Shown here piece by piece: positions 43,732 through 51,669 of a stretch of 64,000 nucleotides of DNA. Origin of the DNA: Dyella telluris (GTDB taxonomy: Bacteria > Pseudomonadota > Gammaproteobacteria > Xanthomonadales > Rhodanobacteraceae); contig NZ_CP060412.1 of NCBI RefSeq assembly GCF_014297575.1, positions 4,588,001-4,652,000 on the forward strand, written 5' to 3'. Each line of letters opens with the position of its first letter. Position 1 is the stretch's first letter. The translations under genes and the position numbers were made by a program. Under the pieces are notes generated by a model. The model worked only from the letters and a program-made list of their open reading frames with translations, searched no databases and was not told the DNA's origin.

Positions 43732-44616
43732 TCACCGAAAGATTCGGCGATAGTTCCCCGGGGTCATCCGCAATACCTGGGCGAAGCTTCGGCACAGGTG
43801 GCTTTGGTCGGAGAATCCAGTTTCCTGGGCGATCTGGGTCAGCGTACGGTTGGTCTCCCGGATAAGAACGGCGGCAGCGGCCACACGACGCTGCACAAGA
43901 TAACGGTAAGGTGGGGTGCCGGTGCTACACCGGAACGCACTGATGAATCGGCTCACGGAGAGCTTGGTGATCGCTGCGAGGTCGGCCAGTTGGAGGCGTT
44001 CCGCCAGGTGCTGCTCGATGTAACCCTTTACCCTAGCCAGGGTCATTGGGGGTAGCGCACCGGGCGCGGGGCGATCGAACACTGAGAGCTGTGACTCCTG
44101 TGGCGAGTCCTGATCCGCCGTCAGGTGCTGGAGGGCATCCAGGAGGGCATCAGTTACGGCGCTTCGGCAGGCCTGTCCGTTCGGCGAAATAGTTAGACCC
44201 GGGTCGCCGTCAGGTATCCGCACGGTGATGAGGAGGCGGACCAGCGTTGAGGCGCTCGTGGGTAGGTCATGATGAGGACTTGGCGCGTCGCCATCGCCGA
44301 CAGCGATGACGCTCGCATGATCGATATCAATATCCAGATTGTGCTCGGCTGGCCACTTCCCCGGTGGATACGCTCCATAGATGGCCAGCCGCCCGAGATG
44401 GGCCAGGACATCAGCAACATGTTGATTCCGCTGGCGAGCCTGGTCCATTGGTCCAGTCTGGAAGGGCCGGCGGGCGGGCGAATCGCAAGCACGCCGGCCA
44501 AGGGGGCGTGCCATATGGGCCAATCGTGCTGGATCGGTCATGGCGATGTGCGCTACGAGTTGGGGTGACTGTAGCTTCGATGAAGGAGACCCGTGCGAAT
44601 GGACTGAAATCGGCAT
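43732..44616 (-). CDS. AraC-family transcriptional regulator
   Basis: About 294 residues from the ATG at 44616 (MPISVHSHG); in-frame ATGs at 44664 and 44541 are alternatives. The C-terminal double HTH is clear: LQLADLAAITKLSVSRFISAF and LTQIAQETGFSDQSHLCRSF, ending LRMTPGNYRR, as in AraC proteins with a short N-terminal domain. The N-terminal part has no assignable ligand domain and is rich in His/Pro/Asp. It is the third AraC gene in a row on this strand, about 90 bases upstream of the tandem pair. Confidence 0.87.
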   Translation of the reverse strand: MPISVHSHGSPSSKLQSPQLVAHIAMTDPARLAHMARPLGRRACDSPARRPFQTGPMDQARQRNQHVADVLAHLGRLAIYGAYPPGKWPAEHNLDIDIDHASVIAVGDGDAPSPHHDLPTSASTLVRLLITVRIPDGDPGLTISPNGQACRSAVTDALLDALQHLTADQDSPQESQLSVFDRPAPGALPPMTLARVKGYIEQHLAERLQLADLAAITKLSVSRFISAFRCSTGTPPYRYLVQRRVAAAAVLIRETNRTLTQIAQETGFSDQSHLCRSFAQVLRMTPGNYRRIFR

Positions 44617-45062
44617 GATCTCGAGGAAATCTGGTCTCTGCGTGCCACTGGACTGATAACCCAACGTTACCTCGCCGTGGAGAGGGAGCGCTGGGTCGTT
44701 GCCTCCTGAAACCAGGCTAGCCTTGATGGAACCAGATGCCGATCCAGCATTTCTTGAACATTTTTATATGAAACGTGCCCTGCCGCGGACGAGGAACAGT
44801 AGGCTCGGCCAGCCGTGACCCGTCCGGGGACGCACTAGGAGGGGAGGGGCGCCATTGGCGCCGTTGTGGTCGAGATGGGGAGGCCAATCCTTCCCATTCC
44901 TGGCGAATCAGGGGCGTCGCTTTCGAGCGTTACCACGGTCGTCACTACGTCGATGCCATTGGATACTTTTGCGTAGAACCTCCAACGGTTCGTGCTATTG
45001 GACAAGCCATAGGCCCATTGCTGGGCCTATGGTTGAGGTGCCAGCTCTGAGCCAATTCGCCA
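44617..45062. other. Intergenic region with a strong inverted repeat
   Basis: About 445 bases with no supported gene. It holds the likely promoter of the AraC gene at its left end and the perfect inverted repeat at 45007-45032 near its right end. Confidence 0.4.
45007..45032. promoter_or_regulatory. Perfect 11-bp inverted repeat upstream of a DUF2384-like ORF
   Basis: CCATAGGCCCA and TGGGCCTATGG are exact reverse complements separated by TTGC. It lies 30 bases before the ATG at 45063. It could be an operator (for instance for autoregulation) or an RNA hairpin; there is no U-run for a classical terminator. Confidence 0.5.
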
Positions 45063-45359
45063 ATGCGCCCCACGTCCATTCAGACCGACCAGATTTACGA
45101 CACCCGTCTTGCAGAGGTCCAGGAGGGCGATACGTCCACCATGCCTTGCATGAGGCGTCCTCCATCGATGGCCGCAATGCTCGCTGTGCTCGAGTCCGCG
45201 CGAAAGGTCGAGACATCGTTCCTCGCCGTGATTGCCTGGTATCGCGACGTTGCCATCGCCGAGCTCGATGGATGCACCGCGCGCGAACTGGTAGCCAACG
45301 GGCGCGCGGCCGACGTCATCGACTTTCTAAGCGACATCCAGCAGGGGGGGAGGGACTAG
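45063..45359 (+). CDS. Small Xre/MbcA/ParS-like (DUF2384-like) protein
   Basis: 98 residues. The C-terminal part IAWYRDVAIAELDGCTAREL followed by VANGRAADVIDFLSDI matches the small proteins at 30421-30741 and 62388-62648 in pattern and length, and the toxin-binding domain of Xre/MbcA/ParS antitoxins more distantly. The N-terminal ~45 residues have no clear motif. No toxin gene is adjacent. A perfect hairpin lies just upstream. Function unknown; real because the family pattern recurs in the window. Confidence 0.62.
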   Translation: MRPTSIQTDQIYDTRLAEVQEGDTSTMPCMRRPPSMAAMLAVLESARKVETSFLAVIAWYRDVAIAELDGCTARELVANGRAADVIDFLSDIQQGGRD

Positions 45360-45660
45360 TTTTCGCCTGGCTGTGATGTTGCGGACAAAGACCGATCGCA
45401 TTGTCGTCGGTGTCGCGCGTGGCCAGCTGTATCGTGGCATAACATCGGCGCACTTGGCTTGACTGGTAGCAAGCGGTTGATCCCTAGCCATCCGCGAGGG
45501 ATCAGTTGCCTCGGGCCGCGGTATCGCGCTTTTGCGCGATCCGCCGTTCAAGCCTCAACCTGGCCCAAATAACCCTAGTGCTGGCTGCGCGGGGGCCAAT
45601 GGGTGCCCTCTGCCCGATTGCTTTGGGCACCACGGGTGAGAGGATCGTTGCCCTCTCCGA
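45360..45660. other. Intergenic region without a supported gene
   Basis: About 300 bases between converging genes. I see no recognisable gene or terminator. Confidence 0.3.
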
Positions 45661-46578
45661 TCAAGGCTCGCGCACAAATTGGTCGATCAGCGCCGTGGTT
45701 CTCGCGGGTTGCTCCTCCATGACCCAGTGGCCGGAGCCAGCAATGACCCCTGCCGTAACGTCAGTCGCAACGTTGCGAAGGTTCTCAGCCATGCGCGTGC
45801 CATACGACTTCTCGGCGCCAAGGGCGAGCACTGGTATAGCCAGCTTACCGTGGCTCGAAAGTAGCGCTTGATTGTCGATGGCGTCTTGCGGAAATGCCGC
45901 GAACTGCGCAAAAGCATCATGGATGGCATGAGGTCGGGCGTAGAGCGTCGCGTAGTGCTTGCGAGTTGCTTCGTCGATATTTGCAGGGTTGGCTGACAAC
46001 TCGTTCCAGAAGCGGTCGAGATAGATACGTTCGCGGCCGGCGACTAAACGCTCTTCGTCCGGTCCGTGAAAATTGAAATGCCAAGTGCGAGGGGAGCGCA
46101 ATTGCGCGTCCCAATCCCCAATGCCAGGCAGAGGGGCGTCAATAGCTACCCAGCGCGTTACTCGGCTGGGGTGCTGAACAACGAATGCGTAGGCAACCAT
46201 GTTGCCGATGTCGTGGCTGACCAACGCCACTTGGTCGACGTGCAGCTGGTCAAGCAAGTCGGCGATGTCTTGACCCTGATTCTTCTTCGTGTAGCCATCA
46301 GGAGCAGGGTCGGACAGCCCCAGACCGCGAAGGTCGGGAACGATAACGGTGTGATCTTTCATCAGGGCGACAGCTGCTGGCTGCCACATGTCGCCGGTAT
46401 CGCCGAAGCCGTGAAGCATTAGTACTGCCGGGCCATGGCCACCCACGCGAACATAAAGATGTGTGCCATTGGTTTGGATCAGCTGATCGTGAAAAGCCTT
46501 GGGGTAGGAGGGCACGCCGGCGTGTACCAACCCACTGATGCCAAGCAGCCCAGCTGCGAGAATAAGGTAACGACGCAT
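45661..46578 (-). CDS. Exported alpha/beta hydrolase, epoxide hydrolase-like
   Basis: 305 residues from the ATG at 46578, preceded by AGAGAGAA. A signal peptide (MRRYLILAAGLLGISGLVHA) predicts periplasmic export. The alpha/beta-hydrolase core has the oxyanion motif HGFGDTGDMW, PDLRGLGLSDP, the nucleophile elbow VSHDIGNMV with Asp (typical of epoxide hydrolases and haloalkane dehalogenases) and the catalytic His in GSGHWVMEEQP. It follows the SDR gene on the same strand, 62 bases away, with a strong hairpin between them. Substrate unknown. Confidence 0.88.
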   Translation of the reverse strand: MRRYLILAAGLLGISGLVHAGVPSYPKAFHDQLIQTNGTHLYVRVGGHGPAVLMLHGFGDTGDMWQPAAVALMKDHTVIVPDLRGLGLSDPAPDGYTKKNQGQDIADLLDQLHVDQVALVSHDIGNMVAYAFVVQHPSRVTRWVAIDAPLPGIGDWDAQLRSPRTWHFNFHGPDEERLVAGRERIYLDRFWNELSANPANIDEATRKHYATLYARPHAIHDAFAQFAAFPQDAIDNQALLSSHGKLAIPVLALGAEKSYGTRMAENLRNVATDVTAGVIAGSGHWVMEEQPARTTALIDQFVREP

Positions 46579-46603
46579 AGCGGTTCTCTCTTTGCGCATA
46601 TAA

Positions 46604-46637
46604 GTTTGCCTGGAGAGTGTGGACTCTCCAGGCAAAC
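46604..46637 (-). terminator. Very strong hairpin after the SDR gene
   Basis: Perfect 15-bp arms (GTTTGCCTGGAGAGT against ACTCTCCAGGCAAAC) flank a GTGG loop. It begins four bases beyond the SDR stop and ends before the ribosome site of the next gene. On the minus strand it is followed by TTAT, so it may act as a terminator or as an RNA processing/stability element inside a polycistronic message. Confidence 0.65.
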
Positions 46638-46640
46638 AGG

Positions 46641-47390
46641 TCAGAGCTGGCTCATACCGCCGTCGACGACGATTTCGGTGCCGACAATGAACGCGGACTC
46701 CGGCGCGGTGAGGTGCAGCACGGTGGCTGCAATCTCCTCCGGACTCCCGAATCGGCCAAGTGGGATCTGGGACTGAATCTGGGCTGCCACGGTTTCCAGC
46801 GTTGCTGCATCCACGCCAAGCTTGCCGTAGATGGGGGTGCTAACCGGCCCGGGACTCAGCACGTTCACGCGTGCGCCGCGCGGCAGCAGTTCGGCCGACA
46901 GCGTGCGTGCCAGGCTGATCAGTGCCGCCTTGCTGGCCGCATAGATTGACGTGTCTGGCATGCCGATGCGGGCATTGATCGATCCATTGATGACTACCGC
47001 CGCCCCTTTGTTAAGGAGGGATTGCAGAGCTTGCAGCTGAAAGTACGGCCCTTTGGCGTTGGTATCGAAAATCTGATCCCACAGCGACTCGGTGGCATTG
47101 TCGAGCGAGGCGAACTTTGCGACCCCGGCGTTGACGAAGATTGCATCGAGACGAAGGCCACGACCCGACAGATCGTCGGCCAGCGTCTTGGCAGCAGGGA
47201 GCGATCCTGCGTCGTTGACGATTCCAATAGCACTTGTGCCAATGGATTTCGAGGCCTGATCAAGGGCCGCTTTGTCACGGCCTGTGATGACGACGCGGGC
47301 GCCTTCTTCGGCGTATGCCTTGGCCGCAGCCAGGCCGATACCGCTGCTGCCGCCGGTGACGAGTACGGTCTTGTCGGAGAAACGTTTCAT
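46641..47390 (-). CDS. SDR-family oxidoreductase
   Basis: 249 residues from the ATG at 47390 with an AAGGATC ribosome site. Classical short-chain dehydrogenase/reductase: the cofactor motif TGGSSGIG (about residues 12-19), NAG at the end of beta-4, catalytic Ser in INGSINARIG and the YAASK Tyr/Lys pair, then SPGPVSTPIY. Such enzymes interconvert alcohols and ketones with NAD(P)H. An operator-like region lies upstream (47453-47497). It sits in the same-strand group with hydrolases, an AEC transporter and TetR. Confidence 0.92.
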   Translation of the reverse strand: MKRFSDKTVLVTGGSSGIGLAAAKAYAEEGARVVITGRDKAALDQASKSIGTSAIGIVNDAGSLPAAKTLADDLSGRGLRLDAIFVNAGVAKFASLDNATESLWDQIFDTNAKGPYFQLQALQSLLNKGAAVVINGSINARIGMPDTSIYAASKAALISLARTLSAELLPRGARVNVLSPGPVSTPIYGKLGVDAATLETVAAQIQSQIPLGRFGSPEEIAATVLHLTAPESAFIVGTEIVVDGGMSQL

Positions 47391-47452
47391 TTGATGATCC
47401 TTGTTGGGGGAGGGAAGGGACAAGGAGATGGTGCGCTCGGGAACATCCATAG

Positions 47453-47497
47453 TCGTTCCACTAGAACGATGCACATGTTCGAAGATATCGAACATGT
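47453..47497. promoter_or_regulatory. Two operator-like palindromes upstream of the SDR gene
   Basis: The first is TCGTTC-CACTA-GAACGA (47453-47469), of the style seen in LysR/TetR/HxlR operators. The second is a perfect 10-bp inverted repeat, ACATGTTCGA-N5-TCGAACATGT (47473-47497). They lie 60-110 bases before the SDR start and are spaced for two dimers or two regulators. Binding protein unknown. Confidence 0.5.
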
Positions 47498-47583
47498 CTT
47501 CAGGCCGACAGCCCTGCCGCCAAGACTCAATTCGTTATTGGCTGGCGACGCACACGGGGTGATCAAATGGCCTGTCGCTCTGC

Positions 47584-47616
47584 GGTTTGCCTAGCCACGA
47601 TGGGGGTAGGCAAACC
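47584..47616 (-). terminator. Hairpin after the second SDR gene
   Basis: GGTTTGCCTA and TAGGCAAACC form perfect 10-bp arms around a 13-base loop, starting 12 bases past the SDR stop at 47629. No U-run follows. The arms resemble those of the hairpin at 46604-46637 (GTTTGCCT/AGGCAAAC). Confidence 0.55.
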
Positions 47617-47628
47617 ACGCCGACGTCT

Positions 47629-48351
47629 TCACGTGGCGGCGCGCCCAACCGAGGCACCGCCATCGACATACAGCGTCTGCCCGGTAATGAACGAAGCATC
47701 GTCCGAAAGCAGGAACTCAACCGCGGCGGCGAGTTCGTCAGGTTTTCCTAGCCGCCGCATCGGGACAAACGAGAGGAAACGCTGCTCAGCCTCGCTTCCC
47801 CGAGGCGTGTTGGAGCGAAAGAGCTCAGTTTCAACCGGTCCAGGTGCCACGGCATTGACCGTGATCCCAGACTCCGCCAACTCCAAGCCCCAGGTGCGAG
47901 TAAAGCTGTTTACTGCAGCTTTGGCCGCGCCGTACGCGGTTCGCTGTGCGAATCCTAGCGCGACAAGACTCGTAATATTCACAACGCGTCCCCAGCCCTT
48001 GGCACGCATCTGTGGCAAAAGAGCTTGCACAGTTTGTAAGGTTGGGACGAGATTGACCCGGAGAATGTCATCGAGATCATCGAGGTCGACGTCACCGACT
48101 GGCGCCAGCTTCACGTAGCCGACGTTGTTGACAACCCCATCAAACGAGTACATGCCCAGAAGGCGCGTCAGGGCCTCGTCGGTGGCACGGCGATCGCCGA
48201 GGTCGGCGGATACCAGCGTTCCAGGAAAGCTGGGGTCATCCGCGTTACGGGCAAGGCCGATGATTTGATGCCCCGCATCGGCCAGCCGGGAAGAGATTGC
48301 TCTTCCAATGCCCTTAGTTGCGCCTGTTACGAGGAATGTGCGACGAGACAT
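47629..48351 (-). CDS. SDR-family oxidoreductase
   Basis: 240 residues. The classical SDR Rossmann motif TGATKGIG (about 9-16), VNNVG, the Ser in NITSLVALG and the catalytic YGAAK pair are present. The C-terminal GQTLYVDGG is shared with FabG-like members. It resembles 3-oxoacyl-ACP reductase-type SDRs but, outside a fatty-acid cluster, more likely reduces a xenobiotic or secondary metabolite carbonyl. Only distantly similar to the SDRs at 46641 and 55390. Confidence 0.92.
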   Translation of the reverse strand: MSRRTFLVTGATKGIGRAISSRLADAGHQIIGLARNADDPSFPGTLVSADLGDRRATDEALTRLLGMYSFDGVVNNVGYVKLAPVGDVDLDDLDDILRVNLVPTLQTVQALLPQMRAKGWGRVVNITSLVALGFAQRTAYGAAKAAVNSFTRTWGLELAESGITVNAVAPGPVETELFRSNTPRGSEAEQRFLSFVPMRRLGKPDELAAAVEFLLSDDASFITGQTLYVDGGASVGRAAT

Positions 48352-48458
48352 GGTTTCTACTCCGGATTCACTTCACTAGGTTGGGTCGGGCTCTCGAGCC
48401 GCAGGCCCCTCTGGATGGCGATCCGATTCGTATCGGATGCCATAATTTCAGCGGCACG

Positions 48459-48698
48459 TCACAGATCGTTGGCATGCACATTTCGAGCGAGCTTCCTGCC
48501 CGCCAGCGCGCAAGCGGGGCAAAAGCCGAGAATTCCGGTTATGCCGAAGCCTGCGCCGGCAATCGCCACAAGCCAGCTCCATGGCGATGCGAGGAATGCC
48601 AATCCCGAAATGATGATCAACGCCGCGATGAGCATGCGGACCATTCGCTCCCACGCCGGGAGATTCTTGACGAAGAAGGCTGTTCTGACGAATGACAT
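48459..48698 (-). CDS. Small DUF2892 (YgaP-type) inner-membrane protein
   Basis: 79 residues from the ATG at 48698, preceded by GGGAG. The pattern KNLPAWERMVRMLIAALIIISG, a second hydrophobic helix and GILGFCPACALAG is that of DUF2892/YgaP-like transmembrane proteins, with the usual C-P-x-C turn after helix two. Members are often fused to rhodanese domains or linked to sulfur/thiol and stress functions. This one stands alone, 107 bases upstream of the SDR gene on the same strand. Confidence 0.82.
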   Translation of the reverse strand: MSFVRTAFFVKNLPAWERMVRMLIAALIIISGLAFLASPWSWLVAIAGAGFGITGILGFCPACALAGRKLARNVHANDL

Positions 48699-48929
48699 AA
48701 ACTGACTCCCGTGTGGTGTGGCGATACCTGAAAGGGAAGGCGCCGGGCAGCTTCCCATCACGTTGATGCTTTGACGCCGTCAGGCGCTCGAATCTCGGGC
48801 ACCTCGTGAGAAAGCATGGTCCGTGGCACGTAGTGCGGATTGAACAAAAGTCGCATCACTTTTCGATTCAAACGAGTTAGCGCGGAAATTTTTGATGGCT
48901 CATAGCAAGCAGCAACGCGCATCAATCCA

Positions 48930-49862
48930 TTAGCCTGAACCCAGGAGGGCAATAAGGCCTGTAATGGTGATCAGTGAGAGCAGAGTGGACATTAAGATGC
49001 TTCCCGCGACCGCCTGTGCATCCCTTCCGTACATGTTTGCGAGCATGTATGGACCTGTGCCTGTTGGTAGTGCGGCGATGACCACAGCCACTCCGGTCAA
49101 TGCCGGTGAAAGGTGAAACACCATGTGAGCGAAAACCCAAGTCACGGACGGCTGACCGAAGAGCTTGAGAGCCACTAGCGGTGACACCTTCGACCATCGG
49201 GTAGGTTGGCGCTCCTCACCGATGAAGGCGCCCAGCGACACGAGTGCACAGGGGCTGGCTGCATCGGAAAGGTACTTGAGAAAATGATCCGCCCCCGTGG
49301 GGACAGTCGAAACAGTTGCGCCATAGATCACCCCGACAACCGGGGCCATCACCATAGGATTACGCACGACGGACACCAACGATTTTCGAAGGATATGCAA
49401 GCCGCTCCCTTGGTTCTGACTCCATTCCATCAACGCGACCGATACCCCAAACAGTGCGCACACCGTCACGATCGCGCTGATGGTGACTGAGGTCAGGCTG
49501 GATGGACCAAATGCAGCGAGGCACAAGGGGAATCCAATGAAACCCACATTGGCGTAGGACGCGTTGAGTCCGCCTAGACTTGCGTCTGCCAAATCGTGAC
49601 CCCGCCGTCGCCCCTGAGCGATGGCCGCCACAAAGATGACGCCGCAGCCGATCCCAAAAGCAGCAGTGAAACCTGGTTGCGCTAGATCGGACCAACTAGC
49701 CGTCGCCATGATGCGAAAGAGCAGTGCGGGCATGGCGACGTACACGACAAACCGGTTGAGCTCTGCGGCCGCCGTTGGGCCCAGCCACTGCTTGCGCCGA
49801 GCGAGCCAGCCCGCACCAATCAGAGCAAAGACGGGCAAAACGATATTGAGAAGGACGTTCAT
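48930..49862 (-). CDS. AEC-family (auxin efflux carrier-like) transporter
   Basis: 310 residues with about ten membrane segments. It begins MNVLLNIVLPVFALIGAGWLARR, the usual AEC N terminus, and ends with FHLSPALTGVAVVIAALPTGTGPYMLANMYG, the second half-repeat signature. AEC members move organic anions such as malonate or other carboxylates. It lies between two same-strand genes, 73 bases after the hydrolase stop, and may carry a substrate or product of the surrounding hydrolase and SDR enzymes (inference). Confidence 0.92.
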   Translation of the reverse strand: MNVLLNIVLPVFALIGAGWLARRKQWLGPTAAAELNRFVVYVAMPALLFRIMATASWSDLAQPGFTAAFGIGCGVIFVAAIAQGRRRGHDLADASLGGLNASYANVGFIGFPLCLAAFGPSSLTSVTISAIVTVCALFGVSVALMEWSQNQGSGLHILRKSLVSVVRNPMVMAPVVGVIYGATVSTVPTGADHFLKYLSDAASPCALVSLGAFIGEERQPTRWSKVSPLVALKLFGQPSVTWVFAHMVFHLSPALTGVAVVIAALPTGTGPYMLANMYGRDAQAVAGSILMSTLLSLITITGLIALLGSG

Positions 49863-49935
49863 GATGAGTTGGTCAGCCGGGACTGCCGCGATGCCTGGTC
49901 GGCGCTACGCGCCTTCGAAGCTTTGGATCAGACGA

Positions 49936-50799
49936 TCAGCCGTTCCAGCCCTTCAAGAAGTCCAGCAGCAGCTCGTTTACGATCTCAGGCTGCTCTTCCT
50001 GGACAAGGTGACCCGCACCCGGGACAGCGTAGGTGCGCAGGTCGTCCGCCATCTCCGCCCACACTGCCGGCATATCAAACATCTTGCCGACGCCATCGAA
50101 CTCCGCCCCCCACAATGAAAGCGTAGGGACGCGGATCTTTGTATCTGCATCCGCCATGTCCTGGGTGACGTCCACGCTATTGGCGCGGTAGTCGGCTAGC
50201 GCCCCACGGACCGCTCCTGGCTGGCGATAGGCATCAACGTAGGTGGCGATGTCTTCCTTAGTAAAGGCAGCCTTGTTGTGGCTCCACGCTGAGAAGAAGT
50301 AGCGAAGCCATGCCTCTTCCCGGCCCTCGATAAGCGCCTCGGGCAGATCCGGGACGAGATGAAACATGAAGAACCAGTACACCTTGGCCATCTTGGCGTT
50401 GAATTCACGCGCCACAATGCGGGTGGGCACATTGTCCATGACCACCAGTCGATCCAGTGCCTCAGGGTGGTCCTTGGCAAAACGAGTGGCGACGCGAGCG
50501 CCCCGGTCATGACCCACAAGGGCGACCTTCTCAAGGCTGAGTGCACGCATAAGCTCGCGCAGATCCAGTGCCATGTTTCGCTTGTCGTAGCCATCCACCG
50601 GCTTGTCCGTTTTGCCATATCCGCGCAAGTCTGGGGCGATCACGCGGTATTGACGCGACAGCGCTGCGATCTGGTGTCGCCAGCCATAGTTGGTTTCAGG
50701 AAAGCCATGCAGAAGCACGACGGGCGCGCCTTCTCCTGCCTCAATGAAGTACTGATTGATGCCGTTGGCCTGTATGTTTTTCGACTGGATCTTTGACAT
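49936..50799 (-). CDS. Alpha/beta hydrolase, dehalogenase/epoxide hydrolase-like
   Basis: 287 residues, no signal peptide. Core motifs: HGFPETNYGWRHQ (oxyanion hole), PDLRGYGKTDKP, nucleophile elbow GHDRGARVATRFA with Asp, and the catalytic His in GAGHLVQEEQP. The D-R-G-A-R block is that of fluoroacetate dehalogenases. The His-Trp pair that binds fluoride in those enzymes (YHW...) is replaced here by YWF, so an epoxide hydrolase or other dehalogenase is more likely. It follows the TetR gene by 71 bases and is probably controlled by it. Confidence 0.9.
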   Translation of the reverse strand: MSKIQSKNIQANGINQYFIEAGEGAPVVLLHGFPETNYGWRHQIAALSRQYRVIAPDLRGYGKTDKPVDGYDKRNMALDLRELMRALSLEKVALVGHDRGARVATRFAKDHPEALDRLVVMDNVPTRIVAREFNAKMAKVYWFFMFHLVPDLPEALIEGREEAWLRYFFSAWSHNKAAFTKEDIATYVDAYRQPGAVRGALADYRANSVDVTQDMADADTKIRVPTLSLWGAEFDGVGKMFDMPAVWAEMADDLRTYAVPGAGHLVQEEQPEIVNELLLDFLKGWNG

Positions 50800-50870
50800 G
50801 ATTTTTCTCCGCAGAACACCGCGCCCGTATCCACGATACGTGCCAACAATGATCTGAGCTTGAGAGAGGT

Positions 50871-51467
50871 TTAGTTGGGCGACGTGGTGCCCAGCATGGT
50901 GATGGCGGGTCCGACCAGGCCTTCAATGAGGCCCTTTTCAGGCCGCACGCGAGCGAGCACGCGCATGCCCATTAGGATGGCGAGGAAAGCACGCGCCAGA
51001 TCTTTGGGTTCTTTGGTGCGGTCGATTGCCCCAGACGCCTGGCCGGCCTGCAGGCAACGAAGGAAAAAGGTTTCGATGAGCCTCATTTCTTCGGCGACAA
51101 GTTCCTGAAGATCCGCGTCTTCGGCGGTGGCCTCGATGGCGCTGTTCACCAGCATGCAGCCGCGATGTTCCGCGTCGCCGAGGGATACTCGGGCCATTTC
51201 TTTCAGGAAAGCCACGATCGCCTCCCGAGGCGGATGCCGGGCCTCGATGCGGGTGATGCGTTCGTGTAGCGTTCGAGCCAAGTAGCGGTTGAGCACCGTG
51301 AGGAACATCGTTCGCTTGTCGCCAAACGCGTGATACATGCTGGTCGCTGTGATACCAGCCTCACGGGACAAGTCTCGCGTGGACGTGGCACCGTAGCCTT
51401 TAGCCCAGAAGAGTCCTTCTGCGATATCCAGCACGTCGTCTTCGCTGAATTGTTTGTGCCGGCCCAT
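50871..51467 (-). CDS. TetR/AcrR-family transcriptional repressor
   Basis: 198 residues from the ATG at 51467 (MGRHKQFSEDDVLDIAEGLF). The N-terminal TetR HTH TSTRDLSREAGITATSMYHAFGDKRTMF is typical; the C-terminal ligand domain (TetR_C type, EHRGCMLVNSAIE) resembles repressors of electrophile and xenobiotic-response genes. Palindromes at 51501-51539, just upstream, are likely autoregulatory operators. It is first in the same-strand series hydrolase, AEC transporter, DUF2892, SDRs. Confidence 0.92.
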   Translation of the reverse strand: MGRHKQFSEDDVLDIAEGLFWAKGYGATSTRDLSREAGITATSMYHAFGDKRTMFLTVLNRYLARTLHERITRIEARHPPREAIVAFLKEMARVSLGDAEHRGCMLVNSAIEATAEDADLQELVAEEMRLIETFFLRCLQAGQASGAIDRTKEPKDLARAFLAILMGMRVLARVRPEKGLIEGLVGPAITMLGTTSPN

Positions 51468-51500
51468 GTGTTGCGCGTCCAGGATCTGTTCTGGGAATAC

Positions 51501-51539
51501 TGTATCAGTCGGTACATTAATATAGTGTATCGATCGATA
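51501..51539. promoter_or_regulatory. TetR-type operator palindromes
   Basis: TGTATCAGTCGGTACA (51501-51516, imperfect palindrome) and TATCGATCGATA (51528-51539, perfect) lie 34-72 bases upstream of the TetR start in an AT-rich promoter-like segment. This is the usual place and form for autoregulatory TetR sites. Confidence 0.55.
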
Positions 51540-51617
51540 TAATATTTTTTCATAAGCGAGGGCAACGGACGACGGAAGAGGCGCCAGCTTCGTCGGCCGG
51601 GCACTGGCATGGAACAA

Positions 51618-51652
51618 AAAAACCTCCAGCCGGTGACGCGCTGGAGGTTTTT
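51618..51652 (-). terminator. Rho-independent terminator of norB
   Basis: AAAAACCTCCAGC pairs with GCTGGAGGTTTTT around a nine-base loop, and the minus strand continues with further T residues. It starts 18 bases beyond the norB stop. The T/A runs on both sides would also let it stop transcription entering from the other side. Confidence 0.88.
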
Positions 51653-51669
51653 GGGTGAGGATTTCCTTG

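Noticed and set aside
49936..50799. Fluoroacetate dehalogenase identity
   Set aside because: The D-R-x-x-R block fits, but the halide-binding His-Trp pair is replaced by Trp-Phe, so I kept a broader call.
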